From contig NZ_CP054698.1 in NCBI RefSeq assembly GCF_014023275.1, forward strand, positions 2,852,001-2,916,000: a stretch of 64,000 nucleotides of DNA, in the 5' to 3' direction. The translations under genes were made by a program, and so were the position numbers. The notes below the pieces were generated by a model. The model had not been told where the DNA came from. It saw nothing but the letters and a program-made list of their open reading frames with translations, and ran no database searches. Position 1 is the stretch's first letter, and each line of letters starts with the position of its first letter. This document shows positions 36,810 through 46,567 of the stretch, in pieces. Source of the stretch: Nostoc edaphicum CCNP1411 (lineage in GTDB: Bacteria > Cyanobacteriota > Cyanobacteriia > Cyanobacteriales > Nostocaceae).

Positions 36810-37916
36810 ATGCAATCAGCAGTTACACCCGACTCTTCCGCAATGGATACGCCCAAACAAGGAATGCCAGTAACAATCATTACGGGTTTCCTCGGTAGTG
36901 GCAAGACGACTTTACTTAATCATATCCTCAACAACCAACAGGGTTTAAAAACCGCTGTTCTAGTGAATGAATTTGGTGAAATTGGCATCGACAACGAGCT
37001 AATTGTTTCCACTGGTGAGAACATGGTGGAGCTAAGTAATGGTTGTATCTGCTGCACTATTAATAATGATTTAGTAGATGCAGTTTACAAAGTTTTAGAA
37101 CGCCAAGAAAATCTAGATTATCTAGTAGTGGAAACAACTGGATTGGCAGATCCGCTACCAGTAGCGTTAACATTCTTGGGCACAGAATTGCGGGATTTAA
37201 CCCGCTTGGATTCGATTATTACCGTAGTAGACGCGGCGAATTACAGCCTAGATTTATTTAACTCTGAGGCAGCATACAGCCAGATTGCCTATGGTGATGT
37301 CATTGTGCTGAACAAGACTGATTTAGTTGATGAAGCCACTTTGAATGAGTTAGAAAGAAAAATCAACGAAGTTAAGGAAGGGGCAAGAATTATTCGTGCT
37401 ACGCGATCGCAAGTGCCACTTCCTTTAATTTTGAGTGTTGGTCTGTTTGAGTCAGATAAATATTTTGACACAGTGGTGGATGAACACGACCATCACGATC
37501 ATGATGATCACGATCACTCAACATGCGGTCACGATCATCACGACCATGACCATGACCATGACCATCACGATCATCACCATCATTCTGACCATTTAGAAAA
37601 TGATGGTTTTACTTCCATATCTTTCCAAAGTGACAAGCCTTTTTCTATTAGGAAATTTCAGTATTTCTTAGATAACCAGCTATCCTCAAATATCTTCCGA
37701 GCGAAGGGAATTATGTGGTTTGACGAAAGTCCGAAGCGTCATATTTTCCACCTTTGCGGTAAACGCTTCACCTTAGATGATGATGAATGGAAAGGTAAAT
37801 TGAAAAACCAATTAGTGCTGATTGGTCAAAATTTAGATCGTGAGGCTTTAATTAGTCAACTCGAAAACTGCATTTGTCTACCTTCAACCTCTCGCGGTAA
37901 AGGTTTTGGCAAATAA
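36810..37916 (+). CDS. COG0523 (CobW/ZNG1-like) metal-chaperone GTPase
   Basis: A G3E-family GTPase. Walker A is GFLGSGKTTLLNHIL, the metal-binding motif is GCICC in VELSNGCICCTINN, the switch region is VVETTGLADP, and the base-recognition motif is NKTD. A histidine/aspartate-rich linker at about residues 222-262 (HDHHDHDDHDHSTCGHDHH and more) precedes the C-terminal CobW domain (SIRKFQYFLDNQL...KGIMWFDESPKRHIFHLCGKRFTL). Members deliver zinc or cobalt to client enzymes; the His-rich tract suggests zinc storage or transfer. The client cannot be named. It diverges from cysS. Confidence 0.92.
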   Translation: MQSAVTPDSSAMDTPKQGMPVTIITGFLGSGKTTLLNHILNNQQGLKTAVLVNEFGEIGIDNELIVSTGENMVELSNGCICCTINNDLVDAVYKVLERQENLDYLVVETTGLADPLPVALTFLGTELRDLTRLDSIITVVDAANYSLDLFNSEAAYSQIAYGDVIVLNKTDLVDEATLNELERKINEVKEGARIIRATRSQVPLPLILSVGLFESDKYFDTVVDEHDHHDHDDHDHSTCGHDHHDHDHDHDHHDHHHHSDHLENDGFTSISFQSDKPFSIRKFQYFLDNQLSSNIFRAKGIMWFDESPKRHIFHLCGKRFTLDDDEWKGKLKNQLVLIGQNLDREALISQLENCICLPSTSRGKGFGK

Positions 37917-38086
37917 AAGTTAAGAAAGACGCGATTAATTGCGTCTGTACAAGACTTAAAGTTTAATACTCGTATGCTCGTTCCCAGGTTCCGCCTGGGA
38001 ATGCATTCTTAATGGCTCCGCCATCAATTTTGAGCAATGGAAATGAGAAAATAGCGTAGGCGCAGCCCGTCGTAGACATCGCGTCT

Positions 38087-38897
38087 TCACTCCCCTGCAT
38101 TACCAGCTTCTTCATTTACCAACTGCTGTACTTGCTCTACGGTTAACCCCGTAACTTTCGCAACGATTTCCACTGAGATTCCCTCTTGAAGCAAATAAAT
38201 TCATCGCTACACGCCTTACTCCTTCAGCACGACCTTCAGCAATACCTTTAGCGCGACCTTCTGCTAAACCTTCAGCAAGGATAGCTTGATAAGTTACTGA
38301 CTCCTGCATAAGTTCTCTCCGCAGCAATTGTTGAATTATCTCTTTCTCTAATACTAGCCCAGCCAGAATGAACGCTGAGGCTGCAATATTGTTCTGGATA
38401 CGTTGATCGGTAATTTCTGAAATTTCCTGAGCAACTTGTTGTAACGTAGCAGTGCGGTTATTTGTCTGACTTAACACTGCAAATGGTAATAATCCTGGAT
38501 GCTCCAAAAATATACTTGTTGGTTGCTCCCACAGACGAATTACCTCGAATCTATGAGAAGTTTCTTCTAAAGTGAATGTGGTTTGTTGCACAAGTTCTGA
38601 ATTTGTCTGTTGAAGATAAATCACTACTTGACGCATTCGCTTATTTTTAAAGCGGCGATACACGCGCAACCGATAATCAATCATCCGAAAGGGAATATCA
38701 GCATTGGACTGGGTTTGAAATTCCAAATGCAGCACAACTTCATCGGACTGAAGCAATATCAGCGCATCGGCGCGGATTGGTTCAAAAGAAAGTTCAGAAG
38801 GACTTAATTCAGTTAGGGTGATAGATTTTCCTAACAGCCAAGTGGCAAAGTCACTGGAGAAAGTTTCAGCAAGGAACTTACAAACGTTATCGAACAT
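38087..38897 (-). pseudogene. Rpn-family putative nuclease, frameshifted near its C-terminus
   Basis: The N-terminal two thirds is an intact Rpn/PD-(D/E)XK transposase-like protein: RADALILLQSDEVVLHLEFQTQSNADIPFRMIDYRLRVYRRF and later GRAKGIAEGRAEGVRRVAMN. After RRVAMNL the open frame (stop at 38112) turns into unlikely sequence. Removing one T from the TTTATTTG (coding strand) near 38191-38199 restores LLQEGISVEIVAKVTGLT and VEQVQQLVNEE, the usual family ending, with a stop at 38087. So either one base was inserted or there is a sequencing error. A Gly/Glu/Arg repeat precedes the break. Confidence 0.85.
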
Positions 38898-39003
38898 TAA
38901 GGGATTTTATCAGGTGGTAGGCGCTCATTGTTTATATATTTAGGTTGCAGTTTAAGAATGTAATCGCTCTAAAATTGAAACGTTGATGAACCTTTAGATT
39001 AAA

Positions 39004-39456
39004 ATGCGTGTTGTTATCCAACGAGTTAAATCATCTCAAGTTACAGTTAATGGTGAAATTGTCGGTAAAGTTGGGCGGGGGCTAAATTTGCTTGTAGGTA
39101 TTGCTAATACCGACACTGATGTTGAAATTGACTGGATGGTGCGTAAGTGCTTAGAATTGCGGCTGTTTCCTGATGCAGAAGGAGACGATCGCTGGCAAAA
39201 ATCTGTACAAGAAATTGGCGGCGATTTGTTAGTAGTTAGTCAGTTTACCCTTTACGGTGACTGTCGCAAAGGTCGCCGTCCTTCTTTTGACCGTTCAGCC
39301 GCTCCTCAGTCAGCAGAAGATTTGTATAATCGTTTTGTTACCAAGTTAAGGGCTAGCGGATTACAGGTGGAAACAGGTAAATTTGGTGCAATGATGCAAG
39401 TTACAATTGAAAACGATGGCCCCGTAACTTTGTTACTTGAAAAAGAAGCAATTTAA
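39004..39456 (+). CDS. dtd: Dtd, D-aminoacyl-tRNA deacylase
   Basis: It hydrolyses D-amino acids wrongly attached to tRNA. The N-terminus [18 protein letters not shown] and the catalytic block [21 protein letters not shown] are diagnostic, as is the C-terminal [21 protein letters not shown] with the Gly-cisPro-type segment. The 150-residue length is normal. It is followed 103 bases later by psb28 in the same direction. Confidence 0.96.
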   Translation: MRVVIQRVKSSQVTVNGEIVGKVGRGLNLLVGIANTDTDVEIDWMVRKCLELRLFPDAEGDDRWQKSVQEIGGDLLVVSQFTLYGDCRKGRRPSFDRSAAPQSAEDLYNRFVTKLRASGLQVETGKFGAMMQVTIENDGPVTLLLEKEAI

Positions 39457-39559
39457 GTATATATACTAAAAAATGAATAACAGTAGCCTCTAGACCGTCG
39501 TGTTCTAATTGATGAGAGAATATTAAATTAACCATTACCAAAGTTTAAATTCATTCATC

Positions 39560-39901
39560 ATGGCAAAAATCCAGTTTTCTAGAGGTCTTGACGAAGAGGT
39601 AACTCCAGATGTGCGCTTAACGCGATCGCGCACTGGAGACAGTGGTACAGCGACGTTTATTTTTACGAATCCGAAAATTTTAGATCAAGGTAGCACCGAA
39701 GATATTACCGGGATGTACTTGATTGACGAAGAAGGCGAAATAATTACCCGTGAAGTTAAGGCTAAATTTGTTAACGGGAAACCGGAAGAATTAGAAGCAC
39801 TTTACGTCATGAAATCTGCCCAAGAATGGGATCGCTTTATGCGCTTCATGGAGCGGTATGCTGAAGAGAATGATCTGGGACTGAGCAAAAATGAGGCATA
39901 G
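39560..39901 (+). CDS. psb28: Psb28, photosystem II assembly factor
   Basis: A small soluble protein on the cytoplasmic side of assembling photosystem II that protects the CP47-containing intermediate. The sequence [45 protein letters not shown] and [23 protein letters not shown] is clearly Psb28. Length is 113. The start ATG at 39560 follows an AT-rich leader. A GGGCAT STRR lies directly behind the stop codon. Confidence 0.97.
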   Translation: MAKIQFSRGLDEEVTPDVRLTRSRTGDSGTATFIFTNPKILDQGSTEDITGMYLIDEEGEIITREVKAKFVNGKPEELEALYVMKSAQEWDRFMRFMERYAEENDLGLSKNEA

Positions 39902-39990
39902 GACATAGGGCATCGGGCATGGGGCATCGGTAATTGTCATGCTCAATAATGCGCCATTTACCATGCCCAATTATCCATTAGTGAAAATTC

Positions 39991-40515
39991 ATGAGTGACA
40001 TAATAATGCCACAACCCCACCCAGACTCGCCTGGGATTACGGTAACTTGTGCTGTGGTTACTGTCAGCGATACACGCACTTTGGAAACAGATAAAAGTGG
40101 CCAGCTAATTCAGCAGTTACTTCTTGGTGCTAACCATGCTGTAGGAGCTTACACGATTATCAAAGATGAACCAACAGAAATTCAAGGGCAGATAGAAAAT
40201 CTGGGTAAAAGTGCAAATTTGGATGCTGTAATTTTCAATGGTGGCACAGGTATTGCACCAAGAGATACCACCTACGATGCCATTGAGAAGTTGCTGGAGA
40301 AAACTTTGCCGGGATTTGGTGAGTTATTTCGCTTTTTAAGTTATCAAGAAATTGGTTCGCGGGCGATCGCTTCTCGCGCGATCGCTGGTGTTTATCAAGA
40401 TAAATTAATCTTCTCGCTTCCGGGTTCTAGCAATGCTGTGCGACTGGCGATGGAAAAACTGATTTTGCCCGAAATCACTCACTTGGTAAGTCAGGTTTGT
40501 AAGAATGTGAAATGA
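39991..40515 (+). CDS. moaB: MoaB/Mog-type molybdopterin adenylyltransferase
   Basis: A molybdenum cofactor synthesis protein of the MoaB/MogA family, which adenylylates molybdopterin before molybdate insertion. Motifs are [45 protein letters not shown] (the GGTG binding loop) and [20 protein letters not shown]. The product is 174 residues. The ATG at 39991 precedes SDIIMPQPH. It probably serves nitrate reductase and similar enzymes. Two HIP1 sites lie within 20 bases near 40365-40385. Confidence 0.92.
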   Translation: MSDIIMPQPHPDSPGITVTCAVVTVSDTRTLETDKSGQLIQQLLLGANHAVGAYTIIKDEPTEIQGQIENLGKSANLDAVIFNGGTGIAPRDTTYDAIEKLLEKTLPGFGELFRFLSYQEIGSRAIASRAIAGVYQDKLIFSLPGSSNAVRLAMEKLILPEITHLVSQVCKNVK

Positions 40516-40640
40516 GCAGCCTTTCAGAGGGCTACCATAAAACTCAGCCACAAGGCACTGAAATCATCCTTTCTCCACTTACATCCTGAGACTACCCAGA
40601 ATTATAGTGAGACGGATGAAATTTTAATATCAGGTTAGTA

Positions 40641-42392
40641 ATGGAGCCTATTTACTGGAATTGCATAATTGCTCACAGCATCACTGCATTTTCATACTTT
40701 GGTATCCCCATAGTAATAGGGGTTTTCTTTGCCAAAACTAAGGCAACTATCCCTTCGCAGTTTTGGCTAGCTTTTTTATTATCAGGTGGATTCATACTAT
40801 TTTGCGGATTTCATCACCTTCTGGCGATCTTTGAGCCGCATTCAGCAGTGTCGCTGTTGCACTTAGGTGTACTTGATCTAATGGCGTTTGTTTCCTTGTC
40901 TGCCTTACTCTACCTGATGCCAACCGCTTATCAAATTGTCAAGGCGATCGCCAAATCTCAAGAAGATACCCGCGAACTTCAACGCAGCCAGCAGATGCAA
41001 CAGCTATTTTTAGATCATGGCCCCTTTGGAGCCTATATCAAAGATGAGCAATCTAGAGTGCTTTACTACAACCAGGAAATACAGTCTAGATTTTCGGTAG
41101 ATCCACAAGAATGGTTGGGGAAAACGGATAGTGAATTCTTGCCAGATCCAGAAGAGGGACGGCGGGTAATGGAAAACGATCAAGTCGTTTTGAAGACTCT
41201 ACGCCCCTTGAAGCTGATTGAAGAGGTAAAGATATCTGATAACGATCAGCCGTGCTACTGGCTATCGTTTAAATTCCCGTTTACCGATTACGCAACGGGC
41301 GCTTACCGCATTGGTGGGATCAGTATCGATATTACAGAATCCATAGAAGCACAGCGATCGCTCACTGACCTAAATCAGCAGCTAGAAGAAAAAACACTGG
41401 AATTAGAGACAAAAAAACGAGAACTTATATATCTCTCAGATATGACGGATATGCTTTATTCCTGCGAGTCTGAAGATGAAGTGTATCAAGTGGTCGCTTT
41501 AACTTGTTCTAAGCTCTTTCCTAATATGAGTGGTTCTATCTATAGAATTGCTAATTCCAAGAATTATGTTCAGATGAATAGTTTTTGGGGAGGTAAAATA
41601 ACCAGTAAAGAAATATTTTCACTATCTGATTGTTGGGCATTGCGGAGAGGAAAATTAAACATTTTATCGCCTCGGAATTTAGGGCTAATATGCAGTCATT
41701 TAATACAACCTGTTAGGGGCACACATTTGTGTGTTCCATTGTTTGCACAAGGCGAAGTAGTTGGGATCTTACACATTGATGCGCTTGAAGAAATTAGTCC
41801 AGAAGATCAACAAACTACTGAGATTATTGCTAGAACATTAGGCATTGCACTGAATAATTTATCGATAAAACAACGTCTAACTCATGATAGCTTGCGGGAT
41901 GGAATGACCCAACTATTCAATCAAAGCTATATGCAAAGCATAACAGAACAAAGGCTAGCGGAAGCTGAACGGTCGGGACAACCTCTTAGTGTTATTTTCC
42001 TTGATATTGATAACTTCAAATCTTACAACTCTCGCTATGGGCACGTAACTGCCAACATCCTTCTCCAGGGATTAGCAAAACTGCTGTTAAAATCTATTCG
42101 CTCTTTTGATATTCCTTGCAGATGGGGTGGTGAAGAATTTGTGATTGTGATGCCTAATATGACACTGGAAGCGCTCAGGAAGCGAGTAGAACAATTAAGG
42201 CTAGATATTGAACAAATGCAATTGAAAGACGGCGATCAGATCCTCCAAAGCATCACTGCTTCTTTTGGAATAGCTGTATCAGAACCAGGGATTACGGTTA
42301 AGGATTTGTTGAATCGGGCGAATCAAGCGATGCTTGAGGCAAAGCGAACAGGGAAGAATCGAGTTAGAGAGTATGTAAATACCTTTAATTGA
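40641..42392 (+). CDS. Diguanylate cyclase with ETR1-like membrane domain, PAS and GAF
   Basis: Three N-terminal membrane helices (about residues 12-32, 41-62, 72-96) match the ethylene-receptor transmembrane domain: FSYFGIP resembles ETR1 LAYFSIP, and FILFCGFHHLLAIF resembles FIVLCGATHLINLW, keeping the Cys and His (C-x3-H) that hold copper in ETR1. The aspartate equivalent to ETR1 D25 appears to be His here. A PAS domain (about 115-235), coiled coil, GAF domain (about 265-410) and GGDEF domain follow. The active-site loop is GGEEF, and RSFD five residues before it is an intact RxxD inhibitory site. It should make c-di-GMP under control of a membrane ligand and a GAF/PAS signal. No receiver partner is adjacent. 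Confidence 0.9.
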   Translation: MEPIYWNCIIAHSITAFSYFGIPIVIGVFFAKTKATIPSQFWLAFLLSGGFILFCGFHHLLAIFEPHSAVSLLHLGVLDLMAFVSLSALLYLMPTAYQIVKAIAKSQEDTRELQRSQQMQQLFLDHGPFGAYIKDEQSRVLYYNQEIQSRFSVDPQEWLGKTDSEFLPDPEEGRRVMENDQVVLKTLRPLKLIEEVKISDNDQPCYWLSFKFPFTDYATGAYRIGGISIDITESIEAQRSLTDLNQQLEEKTLELETKKRELIYLSDMTDMLYSCESEDEVYQVVALTCSKLFPNMSGSIYRIANSKNYVQMNSFWGGKITSKEIFSLSDCWALRRGKLNILSPRNLGLICSHLIQPVRGTHLCVPLFAQGEVVGILHIDALEEISPEDQQTTEIIARTLGIALNNLSIKQRLTHDSLRDGMTQLFNQSYMQSITEQRLAEAERSGQPLSVIFLDIDNFKSYNSRYGHVTANILLQGLAKLLLKSIRSFDIPCRWGGEEFVIVMPNMTLEALRKRVEQLRLDIEQMQLKDGDQILQSITASFGIAVSEPGITVKDLLNRANQAMLEAKRTGKNRVREYVNTFN

Positions 42393-42394
42393 AG

Positions 42395-42442
42395 AAGAAT
42401 ACAGAATTCAGAATTCAGAATTCAGAATTCAGAATTCAGAAT
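42395..42442. repeat. CAGAATT STRR
   Basis: About six copies of the heptamer TTCAGAA start just after the diguanylate cyclase stop codon. Confidence 0.9.
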
Positions 42443-42545
42443 TTATAATAAATACCGCAAGCGGTGAAATAAGCAACTCTTCAGTCTGCATTAAGTGTCA
42501 GTACAGCATAAAAATAAGAAACTTATAAATTTCCCGTATAAAAAA

Positions 42546-42572
42546 ACAACTCCGTGAAGATGTAGGAGTTGT
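42546..42572. terminator. Hairpin terminator between convergent genes
   Basis: The stem ACAACTCC / GGAGTTGT has an 11-base loop, with A-rich sequence on the left and T-rich on the right. It can end transcripts from both the diguanylate cyclase gene and mraY. Confidence 0.75.
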
Positions 42573-42640
42573 CATTTTATATTCAAGTAGTTTTTAAAAC
42601 ATTCAGAATGGAGCGATGCCTACGGCGGGCTGCGCTGCGC

Positions 42641-43732
42641 CTACGCTAAACAGATGCTAGCCAGAATAGCGGCGATTATATAAAATACTCCAACCACTTG
42701 TAATTCTGACCAACCTGTAAGTTCCAAATGATGGTGTAAAGGTGCCATTTTGAAGAGGCGTTTGCCTTTGCCATCGGGGCCCTTCGTGGCTTTGTAATAA
42801 CTTACCTGTGCCATCACCGAAAGGGTTTCTACGAAGAAGATACCACTGAGAATGAACAGAGCTACTAAGGTATTTGTTAATAATGCTACAGCAGCTAAAG
42901 CTCCTCCCAGTGCTAAAGAACCAGTATCTCCCATAAAAACGCGGGCTGGGTTCCGATTATGGGCTAAGAAACCTAAGCAGCCACCACTTAACGCAGCACA
43001 GAAAACCATCAATCCTGGTGCTGTAGGCGCGACTATAGCACCTAATGCCAAAAGTGCGATCGCAACTGTTCCTGCTGCCAAGCCATCAATACCATCTGTT
43101 AAATTAGTCGCATTACTTTCTGCAACTAGTACAAAACCGGCTATTGGCCAAAATAGGAATCCTAAAGGTAGTGTGAAGCTCACCCAAGGCAAAGCAATAT
43201 TTGTAATATTAGAAGGTTGATTAAACATCAGCCATAGACAAAACACTGCTGCAAAACTCACCTGCAAAGCTAGTTTTGTCCGGGGAGATATACCTTTATT
43301 TGATTTACGGCGCAGAATTTGCCAATCGTCGAGCCAGCCAATCAATCCGTAGCTGATTGTCAAAGCCGAAACTGCAAGCACCTCTTTAGAAAAGTTAGAC
43401 AATATACAAGCAAGTAGCACAGATACAGGTATAAAAAATATACCTCCCATTGTGGGAGTGCCTGCCTTTTTGAGATGAGCTTGGGGCCCATCTTCGCGGA
43501 TTATTTGTCCAGTTTTGAGTGCTTGGAGTAAAGGTATTACCCAAAAGCCAACCACACCTGAACCCATAGCACACAAAAGTAGTGGCAGAGTTAGTGACAT
43601 ACTTTGCCAGGGTAGCCGATTGGCCATTGAATCCAAGAAAAATGCTGTTGTACCTAGCCCGACGGCTAATAAAGAGGCTAGAGCGATTCCAGAAATATTT
43701 AATCCTTGCTCAGGAGATAATTTAGCGTCCAC
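42641..43732 (-). CDS. mraY: MraY, phospho-N-acetylmuramoyl-pentapeptide transferase
   Basis: A polytopic membrane enzyme that makes lipid I for peptidoglycan. Family motifs are GPQAHLKKAGTPTMGGIFF, SYGLIGWLDDW, NATNLTDGIDGLAAG, FLAHNRNPARVFMGDTGSLALGG and MAPLHHHLELTGW. About ten hydrophobic helices are visible. The start appears to be a GTG at 43732 (MDAKLSPEQGL). The last bases of the gene (42610-42650) coincide with a repeat-like segment containing CCTACGGCGGGCTGCGCTG just outside the stop. Confidence 0.96.
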   Translation of the reverse strand: MDAKLSPEQGLNISGIALASLLAVGLGTTAFFLDSMANRLPWQSMSLTLPLLLCAMGSGVVGFWVIPLLQALKTGQIIREDGPQAHLKKAGTPTMGGIFFIPVSVLLACILSNFSKEVLAVSALTISYGLIGWLDDWQILRRKSNKGISPRTKLALQVSFAAVFCLWLMFNQPSNITNIALPWVSFTLPLGFLFWPIAGFVLVAESNATNLTDGIDGLAAGTVAIALLALGAIVAPTAPGLMVFCAALSGGCLGFLAHNRNPARVFMGDTGSLALGGALAAVALLTNTLVALFILSGIFFVETLSVMAQVSYYKATKGPDGKGKRLFKMAPLHHHLELTGWSELQVVGVFYIIAAILASICLA

Positions 43733-43812
43733 AGAAGTTTCCCTTCACTCCACACTTAATAAAATTGAATACCAGGAACTAGGGATACTACCAAGTCCCT
43801 AACCCAAAAAGG

Positions 43813-44046
43813 CTAATCCTCAGCGATTCCTATATCATCATCATCGAGGTCGTAGCCAATTCCATCTTCCACACCCATTAGAGAGTCTATTCCCTCTTCG
43901 TTATCTCGAAAATCCGGTTCGTGAACGTCACGCGCGATAATCCGGCCATTGGTTTGCAACCAGTCCAACAAAGAAGACTCTGGCTTTAGGGGGATGACAT
44001 CGGCTCGTTGGTTACGAGCTACTTCACGTAATGGAGAGTTCAACAT
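43813..44046 (-). CDS. DUF3134-like small acidic cyanobacterial protein
   Basis: A 77-residue protein with MLNSPLREVARNQRADVIPL, SSLLDWLQTNGRIIARD and a strongly acidic C-terminus (YDLDDDDIGIAED). I believe it belongs to the DUF3134 family found in cyanobacteria; the function is unknown. It lies 80 bases upstream of mraY on the same strand. Confidence 0.78.
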   Translation of the reverse strand: MLNSPLREVARNQRADVIPLKPESSLLDWLQTNGRIIARDVHEPDFRDNEEGIDSLMGVEDGIGYDLDDDDIGIAED

Positions 44047-44290
44047 AATCGAGTGAGGAAAAGAAAAGGTTTACGTAAGTTGACATTTAGAGTCTATCAC
44101 TTGACACGGATTAATTTAGTTATCTTTTCAACCCTTTAGTTGATAAATCCGCACTCAGATAGAAATTTTTTTATTTAATAAGCATAAGGCTTAGTCAAGC
44201 GGTTCTTAGTAATTTTTATGGCTCTACATATATGTCCTTAATATCTTGTTTATGCTGATGGAAAGTGAGTGATTTTAGAGGTGACAGGCG

Positions 44291-44875
44291 ATGATGGGAA
44301 AAGCGGCTCTTATCGATGCGATCGCTGGTACAAATCGCGGTCTACTGGCGACCGGAGAACAGAAACAGGCTATCTTAGCAGCGATCGCCAACTTAGAAGA
44401 CTTTAATCCTACACCCCGTCCGGTGGAAGCTAGTAATTTGCTAGATGGCAATTGGCGATTACTATACACCACTAGCAAGGCTCTTTTAAACTTAGATCGT
44501 CTACCTTTGTGCAAACTAGGTCAAGTCTATCAGTGTATCCGGGTAGAGAGTACCAGTGTTTACAACATAGCTGAGATTTATGGCTTACCTTATTTGGAAG
44601 GATTAGTCAGCGTTGCTGCTAAATTTGAGCCAGTTTCAGATCGGCGTGTCCAAGTGAAATTCGAGCGGTCTATTATCGGCTTACAACGTTTAATAGAATA
44701 CAATTCTCCGGTAACTTTTATCCAACAAATTGAAGAAGGTAGAAAATTTCCCGGAATTGATTTTGTAATCAAGAGTGATAGACAGCAAGGCTGGTTAGAT
44801 ATCACTTATATAGATAACGATCTGCGGATCGGCAGAGGTAACGAGGGTAGTGTATTCATATTGAGTAAAACATAA
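44291..44875 (+). CDS. PAP/fibrillin-family lipid-associated protein
   Basis: A 194-residue plastoglobulin/fibrillin-type protein. Visible segments are ALIDAIAGTNRGLLATGEQKQAILAAI, LLDGNWRLLYTTSKALLNLDRLPL, IYGLPYLEGLVSVAAKFEPV, VQVKFERSIIGLQRLI and the C-terminal DITYIDNDLRIGRGNEGSVFIL, a conserved family ending. These lipocalin-like proteins associate with thylakoid lipids and carotenoids and are linked to light stress. Two ATGs (44291, 44294) are alternative starts. Confidence 0.93.
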   Translation: MMGKAALIDAIAGTNRGLLATGEQKQAILAAIANLEDFNPTPRPVEASNLLDGNWRLLYTTSKALLNLDRLPLCKLGQVYQCIRVESTSVYNIAEIYGLPYLEGLVSVAAKFEPVSDRRVQVKFERSIIGLQRLIEYNSPVTFIQQIEEGRKFPGIDFVIKSDRQQGWLDITYIDNDLRIGRGNEGSVFILSKT

Positions 44876-44959
44876 GTATGTACCAAAATACTATTTGCGA
44901 ATGAAGGTAAGCTATAACGTGTACCTTGTCAAGTAGGTTCTAATACCTTTTTAAACTTT

Positions 44960-45080
44960 GGGTAGCGAGTGGGGAGTAGGGAGTAGGGAGATGAGGAAGA
45001 TAAGGGAGAAATAATAACTAATATTCAATGCCCTATGCCCCATGCCCCATGCCCAATGCCCAATTCCCAATACCCAATTC
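44960..45080. repeat. Mixed STRR before psaE
   Basis: GGGAGTA units, then CATGCCC and CAATTCC/CCAATAC units, end about 100 bases upstream of psaE. Confidence 0.8.
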
Positions 45081-45183
45081 AGACAAATAACTTAACAAAG
45101 ACTCTAGCAACGACCTTCAGGTTGTAGAGTGAAATCAATTAGCCCTCTAGATTGGCGATTGATAACTAAAAGGGAAAATAATC

Positions 45184-45399
45184 ATGGTTCAACGTGGTTC
45201 TAAAGTACGTATTCTCCGCCCTGAATCCTACTGGTTTCAGGATCTTGGAACTGTGGCTTCCATTGACCAAAGCGGCATCAAATACCCTGTAATTGTCCGC
45301 TTTGAAAAGGTCAATTACTCTGGTATCAATACCAACAACTTTGCCCAGGATGAATTAGTCGAGGTTGAAGCACCAAAGGCTAAAGCACCGAAAAAATAG
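45184..45399 (+). CDS. psaE: PsaE, photosystem I subunit IV
   Basis: A stromal-side photosystem I subunit that helps ferredoxin docking and cyclic electron flow. The SH3-like sequence [27 protein letters not shown] and [28 protein letters not shown] is unmistakable, with a Lys/Ala-rich tail. Length is 71. The ATG at 45184 follows AAAAGGGAAAATAATC. Confidence 0.98.
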   Translation: MVQRGSKVRILRPESYWFQDLGTVASIDQSGIKYPVIVRFEKVNYSGINTNNFAQDELVEVEAPKAKAPKK

Positions 45400-45650
45400 C
45401 AGCAAAGCTATAAGGGGCTTGTTTGATGCGATGATGAAGGGTAGTCTTAAGTCTGAAGTATGAAATCTGAAACTTTCAGTTCATTCATTCTTCATCCTAG
45501 CCTACCCTAATCTATGAGAGCCGCCCTGCGGGTATTTACGGTTTCTCTTGGGTAGTAATACGAGCCATCTACGGCTATGTAAGTTACTACCCTATCTTTA
45601 TCTTCCTTGATCCCTCAAATACATCAAAATTGCCTGCTTAATCAGCTTGA

Positions 45651-46517
45651 ATGCCTGAACTGCCTGAAGTTGAAACAGTCCGAAGAGGTCTAAATCAATT
45701 GACCCTCAACCAAGAAATCACGGGTGGAGATGTGTTGCTCGATCGCACCATCGCCTACCCGTTTTCTGTTGGTGAATTTGTTGATGGAATTAAAAAGAAT
45801 GCGATCGCTACTTGGCATCGTCGCGGCAAGTATCTCCTCGCCGAACTCTCCTCATCTTCCCCTTCATCAACCGGTTGGCTAGGGGTTCATCTGCGAATGA
45901 CCGGTCAACTCCTATGGCTGCATCGAGATGAACCATTACATAAGCACACGCGGGTTAGATTATTCTTTGGGGATCAGCAGGAATTGCGCTTTGTTGATCA
46001 GCGTACCTTCGGGAAAATGTGGTGGGTTCCGCCTGGTGTTGCTGTAGAAAGTATTATGACTGGTTTAGCAAAGCTGGCAGCAGATCCATTTTCACCCGAA
46101 TTTACTGTTGAATATTTAGCTCTCAAACTGCAAAACCGTCGCCGTCCAATTAAAACTGCCCTCCTGGATCAATCTGTGGTGGCGGGATTAGGTAATATTT
46201 ATGCTGATGAAGCATTATTTAAGAGTGGAATTTTACCTGAAACTTTGTGTATAGATTTGCAGCTAAAGCAAATTGAGCGTTTACGAACAGCCATTATTCA
46301 AGTGTTGGAAACCAGCATTGAGGCTGGTGGTACAACTTTTAGTAATTTTTTAAGCGTTAAAGGTACTAATGGCAACTATGGTGGTGTTGCCTGGGTTTAT
46401 AACCGCGCTGGAGAACCATGTCGAGTTTGTGGTACAGCAATTCAACGAATTAGGTTAGCGGGGCGATCTAGTCATTTTTGCCCCCAGTGTCAAACCCTAC
46501 GGGGAGTTAGGAGTTAG
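45651..46517 (+). CDS. mutM: MutM/Fpg, formamidopyrimidine-DNA glycosylase
   Basis: A bifunctional glycosylase/AP lyase that removes 8-oxoguanine. The catalytic N-terminus is MPELPEVETVRRGL (Pro after Met, then Glu). Also seen are LGVHLRMTGQLLW, the H2TH region ALLDQSVVAGLGNIYADEALF, and a zinc finger CRVCGTAIQRIRLAGRSSHF with CPQC. Length is 288. The gene ends in a short AGTTAGG STRR, and a MITE-like element lies 50 bases behind it. Confidence 0.96.
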   Translation: MPELPEVETVRRGLNQLTLNQEITGGDVLLDRTIAYPFSVGEFVDGIKKNAIATWHRRGKYLLAELSSSSPSSTGWLGVHLRMTGQLLWLHRDEPLHKHTRVRLFFGDQQELRFVDQRTFGKMWWVPPGVAVESIMTGLAKLAADPFSPEFTVEYLALKLQNRRRPIKTALLDQSVVAGLGNIYADEALFKSGILPETLCIDLQLKQIERLRTAIIQVLETSIEAGGTTFSNFLSVKGTNGNYGGVAWVYNRAGEPCRVCGTAIQRIRLAGRSSHFCPQCQTLRGVRS

Positions 46518-46567
46518 TGTCGTAGCGTGTCAAGCTTACAACTATTTTCAGGTAAATAGACCACGCG

